Shown here piece by piece: positions 9,147 through 17,181 of a stretch of DNA of 64,000 nt. The position numbers were made by a program, and so were the translations under genes. The stretch's first letter is position 1. Each line of letters opens with the position of its first letter. Under the pieces are notes generated by a model that was not told where the DNA came from, searched no databases, and was given only the letters and a program-made list of their open reading frames with translations. The stretch spans positions 2,976,001 to 3,040,000 of the forward strand of contig NZ_LR594675.1 in the NCBI RefSeq assembly GCF_901827205.1. Direction: 5' to 3'. Origin of the DNA: Variovorax sp. PBS-H4 (lineage in GTDB: Bacteria > Pseudomonadota > Gammaproteobacteria > Burkholderiales > Burkholderiaceae_C).

Positions 9147-9826
9147 TCGACTGGGAGCGCGTGGCGCTGGACCTCGATGCCGAGGGCAGCGCGCTGATCG
9201 AAGGCCTGCTGTCGCGCGAGGCGTGCGAGTCGCTCGCGGCCCTGTATCCGCTCGATTCGCTGTTCCGCAGCCGCGTGCTGATGGAACGCCACGGCTTCGG
9301 GCGCGGCGAGTACAAATACTTCGGCTATCCGCTGCCTGAGCAGCTGGCGACCCTGCGTGAAGCGATGTACCCGCAGCTCGCGCCGATCGCCAACCGCTGG
9401 AACCAGGCCATGGGCATCGAGGTGCGCTTTCCGCCGCAGCACGCGGAGTTCATCGCGCGCTGCCACGCGGCGGGACAGATGCGCCCGACGCCGCTGCTGC
9501 TGCAATACGGCGAGGGCGACTACAACTGTCTGCACCAGGACCTCTACGGCGAGCATGTGTTCCCGCTGCAGCTGGTGATCCTGCTGTCGGAGCCCGGCCG
9601 CGATTTCACCGGCGGCGAATTCGTCATGACCGAGCAGCGCCCGCGCATGCAGTCGCGGCCCATGGTGCTGCCGCTGCGGCAGGGCGACGCGGCGGTGATC
9701 GCAGTGCACCACCGGCCGGTGCAGGGCACGCGCGGCGTCTATCGCGTCAACCTGCGGCATGGCGTGAGCCGGGTGCGCTCGGGGCATCGGCACACGGCCG
9801 GCATCATCTTTCACGATGCAGCCTGA
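9143..9826 (+). CDS. 2OG-Fe(II) oxygenase linked to ada/alkB
   Basis: A 227-residue 2-oxoglutarate/iron dioxygenase. YNCLHQDLYGEHVFPLQ carries the HxD iron ligands, and the distal histidine is probably in AVHHRPVQGTRGVYRVNLRHG, where the arginine would bind 2-oxoglutarate. It is not an AlkB: it lacks the AlkB nucleotide-recognition lid and resembles the prolyl-hydroxylase-like branch. The ATG overlaps the ada stop by 4 bases (ATGA) and its 3' end overlaps alkB by 11 bases, so all three are made together. A role in alkylation repair or tolerance is inferred from the operon; the substrate is unknown. Confidence 0.8.
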   Translation: MIDWERVALDLDAEGSALIEGLLSREACESLAALYPLDSLFRSRVLMERHGFGRGEYKYFGYPLPEQLATLREAMYPQLAPIANRWNQAMGIEVRFPPQHAEFIARCHAAGQMRPTPLLLQYGEGDYNCLHQDLYGEHVFPLQLVILLSEPGRDFTGGEFVMTEQRPRMQSRPMVLPLRQGDAAVIAVHHRPVQGTRGVYRVNLRHGVSRVRSGHRHTAGIIFHDAA

Positions 9827-10487
9827 CACCATGACGCCCGATCTCTTCGGCGACCTCGACGCGCCTCCGCTGCCCGCGACGCAGCCACTTGCGCCCGGCG
9901 CGGTGCTGCTGCGCGGCTTCGCGCGACCGGACGAAAGGGCGCTGTTGGCCGGGGTCGACGAGGTGCTGGCGCGGGCGCCGTTGCGTCACCTGATCACGCC
10001 CGGAGGCTTTCGCATGTCGGTGGCGATGAGCAACTGCGGCCGGCTGGGCTGGGTCTCCGACCGCAGCGGGTATCGCTACGACGCGAACGATCCCGACAGC
10101 GGCCGGCCCTGGCCCGCGATGCCTGCCGTCTTCCTGGAACTGGCCGGGGCCGCTGCGCGCCGGAGCGGCTTCGAGGGTTTCGCACCGGACGCCTGCCTGA
10201 TCAATCGCTATGAGCCGGGCACGCGGCTCTCGCTGCACCAAGACCGCGACGAGGGCAACTACGATTGGCCGATCGTCTCGGTCTCGCTGGGCCTTCCGGC
10301 GGTGTTCCTGTTCGGTGGACCGAAGCGCTCCGACAAGGCGCAGCGTGTGCCGCTCGCGCACGGCGACGTGGTGGTGTGGGGCGGGCCTTCTCGGCTGCAT
10401 TACCACGGTGTGCTGCCGGTGAAGGAGGGCGTGCATCCCTCGACGGGTGCCTGCCGCATCAACTTGACTTTTCGTCGAGCGAGTTGA
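9816..10487 (+). CDS. alkB: DNA oxidative demethylase AlkB
   Basis: 2-oxoglutarate- and Fe(II)-dependent dioxygenase that removes 1-methyladenine and 3-methylcytosine damage. The iron ligands are in LHQDRDE (His141, Asp143), the distal histidine is in RLHYHGV, and RINLTFR near the C-terminus supplies the arginines that hold 2-oxoglutarate and contact DNA. The N-terminal nucleotide lid has the family pattern AMSNCGRLGWVSDRSGYRY. The 223-residue length is normal. Last gene of the ada unit. Confidence 0.95.
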   Translation: MQPDTMTPDLFGDLDAPPLPATQPLAPGAVLLRGFARPDERALLAGVDEVLARAPLRHLITPGGFRMSVAMSNCGRLGWVSDRSGYRYDANDPDSGRPWPAMPAVFLELAGAAARRSGFEGFAPDACLINRYEPGTRLSLHQDRDEGNYDWPIVSVSLGLPAVFLFGGPKRSDKAQRVPLAHGDVVVWGGPSRLHYHGVLPVKEGVHPSTGACRINLTFRRAS

Positions 10488-10577
10488 TCTGCTCACGGCA
10501 TGGCGAGCATGAGCCCTCGGAGATGAATTGACTCGCGGTGCGCCCACAAGGGCAATCGAATGCGAGAAGCAAGCAGG

Positions 10578-11108
10578 TCAGGCGGGCGGCTGGATGTCGT
10601 ACGAGATGCGACCCGCTGGCAAGTAGAACAGTGCGATCACGGCGCCGCCCTTGGCTTCGGGATAGTGATGGCTCCCCGGCGGCGGCGCGGTCCAGCCGCC
10701 GTAGCACCACCCGTTGGGACCGGCGAGCGCCGCCCCATCGTTGAGCGGCACCACCATGTTGAACTCGCCGTAGGGGTGCGCGTGATAGTCGCCGCGGAAG
10801 CTGCCCTCCGCGTTGCCCTGGTCGTTGCCGGTGCTGTCCATGTAGACGGCCGTGATGCTGAAGCCCAACGTTTCCGGCGTGGCCACGCTGATGCGGCTGC
10901 GGCGGTAGCGTTTCCCCTGGATCTCGACGTTGGCAGCCCAGCCGTCGCGCACGCCGGCCTTTACCAGCGCCGCGAGCCGCTCGTAGAGCGGGCTACCTGG
11001 GCCGTGCGTGGCGTTCAGCCATTGTTCCACCTCGCTGCCTGCGGTCATGTTCTTGATCTCATCGAGAAAAGGCAGGCTGGTCGCGATGAGTTCTTCCTGG
11101 TCGGTCAT
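10578..11108 (-). CDS. DUF4863 protein, pnbB (4-hydroxylaminobenzoate lyase)-like
   Basis: A 176-residue protein with a small cupin-like core: YHAHPYGEFNMVVPL has an HxH...E metal-binding pattern and GSHHYPEAKGG resembles the second cupin motif. As I recall the family, DUF4863 includes the p-hydroxylaminobenzoate lyase PnbB, which turns 4-hydroxylaminobenzoate into protocatechuate and ammonia. Context supports this: a nitroreductase and a LysR regulator lie within 2.5 kb, and pnbA, pnbB and a LysR-type pnbR are the known 4-nitrobenzoate genes. The gene ends a unit with the TctC gene, 21 bases apart. The substrate assignment is inference. Confidence 0.7.
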   Translation of the reverse strand: MTDQEELIATSLPFLDEIKNMTAGSEVEQWLNATHGPGSPLYERLAALVKAGVRDGWAANVEIQGKRYRRSRISVATPETLGFSITAVYMDSTGNDQGNAEGSFRGDYHAHPYGEFNMVVPLNDGAALAGPNGWCYGGWTAPPPGSHHYPEAKGGAVIALFYLPAGRISYDIQPPA

Positions 11109-11129
11109 GGCGTGTTTTTCCTTTCGTTG

Positions 11130-12119
11130 TTACTCGTCGGCCTTGAAACCCGATGCCGCGACGATCGGCTTCCACCGCTCACGCTCGGCGGCCATGGCTT
11201 GCGTGTACTGGGCCGGTCCGACGTAGGCAGCTTCCAGGCCGATCTGTTCCAGTCCGCCGAGCAGCGCCTTGTCCCCCGCAGCGGTCCGGGTCGCGGCCGC
11301 CAGCGCGGCGATGACATCGTCCGGCGTGGCGGCCGGCGCGAACAGGCCGTAGCTTTCAACGCCCACGACAGGCGCGAAGCCTTGTTCGGCGAAAGTGGGA
11401 ACGTCCTTGAGAAAACGGGAGCGCCGCTCGCTGCTCACCGCCAGCAGCCGCAACTTGCCGCTGCCCAGGTACTGCAGGAAGTCGCCGACGAAGCCGAAGT
11501 AGGCAGGCACCTGTCCGCCCAGCAAGTCCTGCAGGGCCGGTGCGGAGCCGCGATAGGGCACATGGGCCAACGGAACGCCCGCGGCCTCGGAGAAGCGGAA
11601 GCCGAGGAACTGGGCCAGCGATCCGGCGGCGGGCGAGGCGTAGCTCCGGCTGGCCTCGTTCGCCTTCAGCCACCGGACATAGCCGGCCAGCGTGCGCACG
11701 TCGGCGGGGACCGCCGTGCTGATCGCCAGCACGCAGGTGGAAGAAGCCAGCGCCGCAACCGGGCGAAGGTCGCGCACCGGGTCGTACGACAGGCGCGTAT
11801 AGACATGCGGGTAGATCGTCATCGCGGACGTCTGGGTGCACAGCACGACACTGCCGTCCGCGCGCTCCCGTTTCATCTGGGCCGTGGCGATGCGGCCTGC
11901 GGCTCCGGGGCGGTTGTCGACCAAGTAGGCCCGGTTCTGGGCCCGCCATGCCTCGGCCAGCCGTCGCGCGGTCTGGTCCATGGTGCCACCGGGCGGATAC
12001 CCGACGACGATTCGGCCTGGCCCGTCGGGCTGCGCCCAGGCCGGAATCGCGAGCAGGGAAGGGACCGGCACGAGGCTGGCTACATACTTGGCGAACTGTC
12101 GCCGTGAGAGTTCGGTCAT
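11130..12119 (-). CDS. TctC/Bug-family solute-binding protein
   Basis: Periplasmic tripartite tricarboxylate-type binding protein of 329 residues. The N-terminus SRRQFAKYVASLVPVPSLLA is a signal peptide with a twin arginine, cleaved near AWAQ. Family hallmarks are IVVGYPPGGTMDQTARRLAE, VDNRPGAAGRIATAQM and the LAHVPYRGSAPALQDLLGGQV segment. The ATG at 12119 has GGAG 6 bases upstream. No TctA/TctB membrane partners are present, as is usual for the expanded orphan Bug proteins of Burkholderiales. Divergent from the LysR gene and just upstream of the pnbB-like gene, it plausibly binds an aromatic acid for that pathway (inference). Confidence 0.88.
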   Translation of the reverse strand: MTELSRRQFAKYVASLVPVPSLLAIPAWAQPDGPGRIVVGYPPGGTMDQTARRLAEAWRAQNRAYLVDNRPGAAGRIATAQMKRERADGSVVLCTQTSAMTIYPHVYTRLSYDPVRDLRPVAALASSTCVLAISTAVPADVRTLAGYVRWLKANEASRSYASPAAGSLAQFLGFRFSEAAGVPLAHVPYRGSAPALQDLLGGQVPAYFGFVGDFLQYLGSGKLRLLAVSSERRSRFLKDVPTFAEQGFAPVVGVESYGLFAPAATPDDVIAALAAATRTAAGDKALLGGLEQIGLEAAYVGPAQYTQAMAAERERWKPIVAASGFKADE

Positions 12120-12202
12120 CGCGGGCTCCATCCGTTTCGGTGAGGCTTGAACATTGCCAGCGCAGCGCCGACGCAGGAAGCGACGAATCTGCAACCGCCA
12201 CA

Positions 12203-12215
12203 TGCACGAGGTGCA
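12203..12215. promoter_or_regulatory. Short palindrome before the LysR gene
   Basis: TGCAC-GAG-GTGCA is a perfect dyad with a 3-base centre ending 2 bases before the LysR-family ATG, in the 98-base spacer between the divergent TctC and LysR genes. LysR proteins usually bind dyads in such spacers, but the position over the ribosome site is unusual. Role not proven. Confidence 0.3.
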
Positions 12216-12217
12216 AC

Positions 12218-13211
12218 ATGACCACGAGAGCGCCGGCCGCGCTGAACGCGAGACGCATCGACCTGAACCTGCTGCGCGTTTTCGACGCCGTACGAGGACC
12301 GCAACCTGCTGCGCGCGGGCAAGCGGCTGCATCTGAGCCAGTCGGCGATCAGCCACGCGCTCGCACGCCTGCGCGAGGCGCTGCAGGACGAGCTCTTCGT
12401 GCGGACCCCCAAGGGCATGGAGCCGACTGCGCGCGCGCTGGCCATGGCACCTGCCTTGCGCGAGGCCTTGCGCAGCATTCACGACACGCTCGGCGTTCAG
12501 CCTTTCGATCCCGCGAGCACTGCGCGCAGTTTTGTCATTGCGGCCAATGACTACGTGAGCTCGGTGCTGCTGACGCAGCTGACCGCCTGCATGGGCGAGG
12601 GGGCACCGGCGATCGATCTGGTGGTGCGTCCTTCGACGCGGCTCGATCTGGCGGAGCAGATCGACGTTGGCCGCATCGACATTGCGCTCGGCGTCTTCGC
12701 CGAAGTTCCGGGCCGATTCCAGAGCGCACGCCTGTGGCTGCAGGAAGACGTGCTCGTCTTCCGGCGTGGACATGCGCTCGCGCGGCGGAAACCGCGCATC
12801 GCCGATCTCGCGGCCTTCCCGCTGCTGACCGTGTCGCTGGGCGGTCAGGAGGAGGGCGCGGTCAGCGGCTTCATTGCGGAGCGCGGCCTGGCGCGCCAGT
12901 CGGAGATGTTCGATCGCGCAGCGCTGGAGGACGCACTGGCGTCGGCCGGCTTGCGCCCGCGCTACCGGATTACCGTGCCGCACTCGCTTGCGGTGCCCGA
13001 TCTGCTCGCCGGCAGCGACATGGTGTCGATCGTTCCGGCGCCGCTGGCGCAGGCCTTTGTCGCGCGTCGCGAACTGCTGGCCAGGGCGCTGCCCTATGCG
13101 TCCCAGCACGCCACCATGCGCGCCGTCTGGCACCGGCGTCACGAGCACGATCCGGCGCATGTCTGGCTCAGGGAGCAGCTCGCCCGGCTCGCCCTGTCGT
13201 TTCATGCATGA
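12218..13211 (+). pseudogene. LysR-family regulator (pnbR-like), frameshifted
   Basis: Reading from the ATG at 12218 gives a normal LysR start, IDLNLLRVFDA. At 12290 the frame breaks: the following sequence YEDRNLLRAGKRLHLSQSA continues in the next frame through the helix-turn-helix and the whole effector domain to a stop at 13211. Family members read FDAVYEDRNL at this point, so two bases (a valine codon reduced to G) appear to be missing. Without repair the first frame gives a short junk protein and the second lacks the N-terminus. The remainder is intact, so the lesion is recent or a sequence error. It lies between the divergent TctC gene and the nitroreductase, as expected for the cluster regulator. 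Confidence 0.85.
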
Positions 13212-13266
13212 GCATCTTTCGCAATGTTCAGTGGATGCCGGCGCGGCGCTCGTGCACCATGGTGCC

Positions 13267-13971
13267 ATGACGAAATCTGATCCCGTGGTGGCCGAGAACG
13301 GCGACGTCGCCGGCATCGTGGATTCGGTGATCCGGTCGCGAAGAGCCGTGCGCGCCTTCAGGCAGACACCTGTTGGGCGCGCCGTGGTGGCGGACATCCT
13401 CAGCGTCGCGCGCTGCGCGCCGAGCAACTCCAACTCACAGCCCTGGAGGGTGCATGTGCTGGAGGGCGAGCCCAAGCGGCGCCTGAGCGAAGCGCTCATC
13501 GAGGCACACGAGCGCAACGAGCTGCCGCCGTCGGCGCATTTCCCCGCCGATCTGCCGGCGGAGTGCGCGGCGCGGCAGGCCGATTTCGGCGCCCGCTACT
13601 ACGCCGCGCTGGGAATCGATCGCGCGGACCTGCCGGCACGCTATCGGCAGTCCGGGCGCAACCTTTGTTTCTTCGATGCGCCTGTGGGGCTGATCTTCAC
13701 CATCGACAGCAGGCTGACCCGCCACAGCTGGGCCGACTACGGGATGTTTCTGCAGAACATCATGATCGCCGCGAGGGCGCGGGGGCTCGATACCTGCCCG
13801 CAGGTCTCCTTTGTGCGCTACGAGCCGGTCATCTCGCAGTTCCTCGGGCTGCCGGCCACGCAGGCGCTGGTGTGCGGAATGTCCCTTGGCTATGCGGACG
13901 TGGAGGCGGAGGTTAACGACCTCGGAATGCCCAGGGAAGCGGTCGACGACTTCACGGTGTTCTGGCGCTAG
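13267..13971 (+). CDS. Nitroreductase-family flavoprotein, pnbA-like
   Basis: A 234-residue FMN-dependent nitroreductase. SRRAVRAFRQTPV is the N-terminal FMN-binding motif, ARCAPSNSNSQPWRVHVLEG the second, and VCGMSLGYADVEAEVNDLGMPR the C-terminal phosphate contact. Together with the DUF4863 gene and the LysR gene it reproduces the gene content of the 4-nitrobenzoate pathway, where PnbA reduces 4-nitrobenzoate to the hydroxylamino compound. An in-frame ATG at 13204 overlaps the LysR end, but the product then starts with unrelated residues, so 13267 is chosen. Its 3' end overlaps the convergent hydrolase gene by 20 bases. Confidence 0.82.
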   Translation: MTKSDPVVAENGDVAGIVDSVIRSRRAVRAFRQTPVGRAVVADILSVARCAPSNSNSQPWRVHVLEGEPKRRLSEALIEAHERNELPPSAHFPADLPAECAARQADFGARYYAALGIDRADLPARYRQSGRNLCFFDAPVGLIFTIDSRLTRHSWADYGMFLQNIMIAARARGLDTCPQVSFVRYEPVISQFLGLPATQALVCGMSLGYADVEAEVNDLGMPREAVDDFTVFWR

Positions 13972-15613
13972 GGGGCCACTCAGGCCGCGAAGACGGCTCC
14001 CAGCGATCCGGCGTGGTCGCGACCAGGCTCTTGAGGTCGGTCCAGGGCCTGGCGCCCGGCACCGTGGAGGCGCCCGTCACCGCCGCCTGCGCGAAGGCAA
14101 TCATGCGCTGCTGCAGGTAACGCTGGTCCTCCGGGTCCCAGGTCTCGATCGAATGCGGGCCGCGCGCCACCACGATCTCCTTGAGGCCACGGATGCGGTC
14201 GTAGGCAGCGATGGTGCCCTCCAGGCTCTCGGCGCGGTCCCACAGGCCCTTGCCGAAGAACGCGGCCGGCCAGTGCACCATGCCCGCGAGCGTGGCCGAG
14301 TTGGGATAGAAGGCGATGTGATGCTCGGCCGCCATGCCGCCGAGGAACAGGTTGCGGTCCTTCAGGTCGGGCGCGGCCGGCACGTAGCCCGCGCCGCTCG
14401 CGAAGGAGGCGAGCAGGATCGCGCCCTTGATGTTCGTGTAGCCCTTGGGCGGCGTGCAGGTCACGGCCGGCATGTCGTAGCTGCAGGACTCGACGAAGTT
14501 CTTCGTCATTGCCCAGGCGGCGGACATGGAGCCGCGGGAGTAGCCGCCGAGCAGGATCGGGATCTGCCTGGCCTTCATGCCGGCCAGTAGCCGGCCGCCT
14601 GCTGCGCTGCCTTCGATCAACTGGCCTGAGGGCGTGAGCATGCGCAGGCCCAGGCCGCTTTCCAACTGCTCGAGCACGCGGAACACGTCCTCGCCCTGTT
14701 CCAGCGTGTGGGTGTCGCTGAAGCCGCCGGATATGCCCTCGCCTCGGCGGTCATAGGCCAGCACGTCGAAGCCGGCGGCGTTCAGCGCCTGCAGGTTCTC
14801 GCGCCACCAGCGCTGGCCCATCGTCTCCGTGGTGGCGTTGGGGAAGGTGATGGCGATGGTCCGGCCGGTGGCGGCATCAATGCGGTAGGCGCGCTCGTCC
14901 GGGTGCTGGATGGCCGTCATCTGCCCGCCGCCGCCGTTGGCCATGATCGCCAGCGCGCGCAGGCGGCCGCCCCGGCCGTCGTCCACGCCCGCGCCTTCGA
15001 TGTACCAGCCGCGAAGCTTGATGGGGTCCTGCATCTCCAGGGCGATTCGTTCGAAGGTGTCGCGCGGCGCGCTGAACTCGACGGTGTAGGTGCGCGGCTC
15101 GGCCTGCGCGATCGATTCGCGGTAGGGCGCCTTCGCGAAGAAGGCGGGACGCCGGATCTGGCGCAGGTCGACGTCGCCCTCGGGGTCGATCCGCCCGGAT
15201 GGATCGACCACGCCCGTGGAGCGCGTGGCGCGCTCCTTGTTGGGCGGCAGCCAGCGCTGCATCTGGGCATCGATGCGCCGAAAGCAGGCGGCGTCGGCCT
15301 TGCAGGAATGCCAGCGCGCCTTGAGCCTGGCGTCGGTGAATTCATCGACGTAGTAGTCGCGGCCCTCGTAGTTCGGCGGTGGGCGGTTTGCGCTCGGGAG
15401 CAGGGGGACGCAGACGGTCTTGCCGTTCCCGCTCGGCAACAGGTAGCCCGGCAGCATCGCGTTGCGGTCGGTGCCCACGTGCGCCTGGCAGTCGGTGCGT
15501 GGCGGTTCGGCGCGGGACGACGCGCCATCGCTGCCGGGGAGGGCGCAGCCGGCCACGACGAGCAGCGCCAGTGCTGCGCTTCTTCGAAGCTGCTCCGCCG
15601 GCGGGCGGTGCAT
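13952..15613 (-). CDS. Alpha/beta-hydrolase lipoprotein, function unknown
   Basis: A 553-residue probable lipoprotein. LALLVVAGCALPG near the start is a lipobox with the acylated cysteine at residue 23. The mature part has a long N-terminal region of unknown fold, then an alpha/beta-hydrolase core: IMANGGGGQMTA (oxyanion loop), VLAYDRRGEGISGG, the nucleophile elbow LGGYSRGSM (Ser about 359) and a late GPHSIETWD with the likely catalytic histidine. An earlier in-frame start at 15676 would bury the signal peptide and is rejected. Single gene, convergent with the nitroreductase. Substrate unknown. Confidence 0.7.
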   Translation of the reverse strand: MHRPPAEQLRRSAALALLVVAGCALPGSDGASSRAEPPRTDCQAHVGTDRNAMLPGYLLPSGNGKTVCVPLLPSANRPPPNYEGRDYYVDEFTDARLKARWHSCKADAACFRRIDAQMQRWLPPNKERATRSTGVVDPSGRIDPEGDVDLRQIRRPAFFAKAPYRESIAQAEPRTYTVEFSAPRDTFERIALEMQDPIKLRGWYIEGAGVDDGRGGRLRALAIMANGGGGQMTAIQHPDERAYRIDAATGRTIAITFPNATTETMGQRWWRENLQALNAAGFDVLAYDRRGEGISGGFSDTHTLEQGEDVFRVLEQLESGLGLRMLTPSGQLIEGSAAGGRLLAGMKARQIPILLGGYSRGSMSAAWAMTKNFVESCSYDMPAVTCTPPKGYTNIKGAILLASFASGAGYVPAAPDLKDRNLFLGGMAAEHHIAFYPNSATLAGMVHWPAAFFGKGLWDRAESLEGTIAAYDRIRGLKEIVVARGPHSIETWDPEDQRYLQQRMIAFAQAAVTGASTVPGARPWTDLKSLVATTPDRWEPSSRPEWPPSARTP

Positions 15614-15717
15614 GGATCGGCAGCGGGCTGCGTGGAGCACGCCGGCATGATGCACCGCTGCGCCAGGCTTCGACAAGTGCGCGCGCTACTTGATTTGCTC
15701 TGCTTACGGCAGGCGCC

Positions 15718-16305
15718 TTAAGCTGCAATGAGCTTTTGCACCAATTCCGCCGTGGTCGCCGCGGCGTACTTGCGCATCAGCCGCGCGCGATGGATCTCGA
15801 CCGTGCGATGGCTGATGCCCAGCGCCCGCCCGATCTCCTTCGACGTCAGGCCCTTCATCAACTGTGCCGCCACCTCGCGCTCGCGCGGCGTGAGCTCGGC
15901 CTTGCCCGCGCGGCGCGAGCCCAGGTCCTCGAAGGTCCAGATGCCGGCCTCGTGCGGCGCCGCGCGGTTGAGCGCCTGGCCGCTCACGTGGCACCAGAAG
16001 GTCTCGCCTGCAAAGGCGCCGTGCAGGCCGCCGACGCGCCGCATCATGCGGTTGTCGGCGTAGCGGCCACTGGCGTTGAGGATCGGCTCCATGCGCTTGC
16101 CGATGCGCTCGAATTCGGCGACGCTCGGGTAGAGCACACGGAACGACTCGCCAATCAGCACGTCGCGCGTGGCGCCGAACATCTCGCACAGCCTCGCATT
16201 GCAATCGACGATGATGCGGTGGCGCGACAGCACCATGCCCACCGGCGCCTCCTCGAAGGCGAGCCGATAGTCGATGGCGGCAAGGGCGGTGTCCGGTGTC
16301 TCCAT
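15718..16305 (-). CDS. PAS-domain LuxR-family transcriptional regulator
   Basis: A 195-residue regulator with an N-terminal PAS domain (about residues 14-125, including FEEAPVGMVLSRHRIIVDCN and VLIGESFRVLYPS) and a C-terminal LuxR helix-turn-helix (about 135-190, LTPREREVAAQLMKGLTSKEIG and ISHRTVEIHRARLM). There is no receiver domain, so the PAS pocket is the likely input. It is divergent from scoAB, and a perfect palindrome sits between its own start and that operon, suggesting that it binds there and controls both itself and the CoA-transferase. Signal unknown. Confidence 0.88.
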   Translation of the reverse strand: METPDTALAAIDYRLAFEEAPVGMVLSRHRIIVDCNARLCEMFGATRDVLIGESFRVLYPSVAEFERIGKRMEPILNASGRYADNRMMRRVGGLHGAFAGETFWCHVSGQALNRAAPHEAGIWTFEDLGSRRAGKAELTPREREVAAQLMKGLTSKEIGRALGISHRTVEIHRARLMRKYAAATTAELVQKLIAA

Positions 16306-16311
16306 TACGAA

Positions 16312-16337
16312 ATACTACGTATGCGCATACGTAGTAT
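16312..16337. promoter_or_regulatory. Perfect 26-bp palindrome, candidate operator of scoAB and the PAS-LuxR gene
   Basis: The half-site ATACTACGTATGC is followed by its exact reverse complement with no spacer. It begins 6 bases upstream of the PAS-LuxR start codon and ends 42 bases before the scoA start. Nested TACGTA elements give it an internal direct and inverted structure. No other sequence in the spacer looks like an operator. Binding by the adjacent LuxR-type protein is inference. Confidence 0.7.
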
Positions 16338-16379
16338 CGTCCGGGTTGTCCATCAACCCCCATTTCCGAACGAGGAATC

Positions 16380-17180
16380 ATGGCGAACAAGATCTATCCC
16401 TCTGCCGATGCGGCGCTCAAAGGTGTCGTCGCCGATGGCCAGACGCTCGCGGTCGGCGGCTTCGGCCTGTGCGGCATTCCCGAGGCCCTGATCGATGCTC
16501 TGCACGACTCGGGCGTCAAGAACCTGACCTGCATCTCCAACAACGCCGGCGTCGACGGCTTCGGCCTCGGCAAGCTGCTGGAGACGCGGCAGATCAAGAA
16601 AATGATCGCGAGCTACGTGGGCGAGAACAAGGAGTTCGAGCGGCAGTACCTGGCCAACGAGCTCGAGCTCGAGTTCACGCCCCAGGGCACGCTGGCCGAG
16701 AAGCTGCGCGCCGGCGGCGCGGGCATCCCGGCCTTCTTCACCAAGACCGGCGTCGGCACGCTGGTGGCTGAGGGCAAGGAACTGCGCGAGTTCGACGGCG
16801 AGACCTACGTGATGGAGCGTTCGCTGGTGTCCGACGTGGCGCTGGTCAAGGCGGACGTCGCCGACAAGTCCGGCAACCTGCGCTTTCGCCTGACGGCGCG
16901 CAACTTCAATCCGGCCGTAGCAATGGCCGGCAAGCTCTGCATTGTCGAGGTCGAGAAGATCGTCGAAATCGGCGAACTGGCGCCCGACGACATTCACCTG
17001 CCGGGCATCTACGTGCATCGCATCGTGCTCAATGCCCATCCCGAGAAGCGGATCGAGAAGCGCACCGTGAGCGCTGCGGTCGACGTGGCCGCCGCCAAGG
17101 TCGAAGCGCAGGCAGCCATCGCGCAGGCAGCCGCCGGCAGCGAGGTGCCGGCTCCCGTCAAGAACAGCAAAGGAAACTGA
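16380..17180 (+). CDS. scoA: Succinyl-CoA:3-ketoacid CoA-transferase subunit A
   Basis: Alpha subunit of the enzyme that moves CoA from succinyl-CoA to acetoacetate, linking ketone-body or polyhydroxybutyrate breakdown to central metabolism. Key stretches are VGGFGLCGIPEALIDAL, TCISNNAGVDGFGLG, FTPQGTLAEKLRAGGAGIPAFFT and FRLTARNFNPAVAMAG. At 266 residues it is longer than the usual 230-240 because of an alanine-rich C-terminal tail (from about residue 238). It is preferred over PcaI because the central motifs match ScoA. One base separates its stop from the scoB start. Confidence 0.93.
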   Translation: MANKIYPSADAALKGVVADGQTLAVGGFGLCGIPEALIDALHDSGVKNLTCISNNAGVDGFGLGKLLETRQIKKMIASYVGENKEFERQYLANELELEFTPQGTLAEKLRAGGAGIPAFFTKTGVGTLVAEGKELREFDGETYVMERSLVSDVALVKADVADKSGNLRFRLTARNFNPAVAMAGKLCIVEVEKIVEIGELAPDDIHLPGIYVHRIVLNAHPEKRIEKRTVSAAVDVAAAKVEAQAAIAQAAAGSEVPAPVKNSKGN

Positions 17181-17181
17181 C

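Noticed and set aside
11130..13517. A 795-codon frame containing the TctC protein
   Set aside because: Upstream of 12119 it is antisense to the LysR gene; the signal peptide and ribosome site define the start at 12119.
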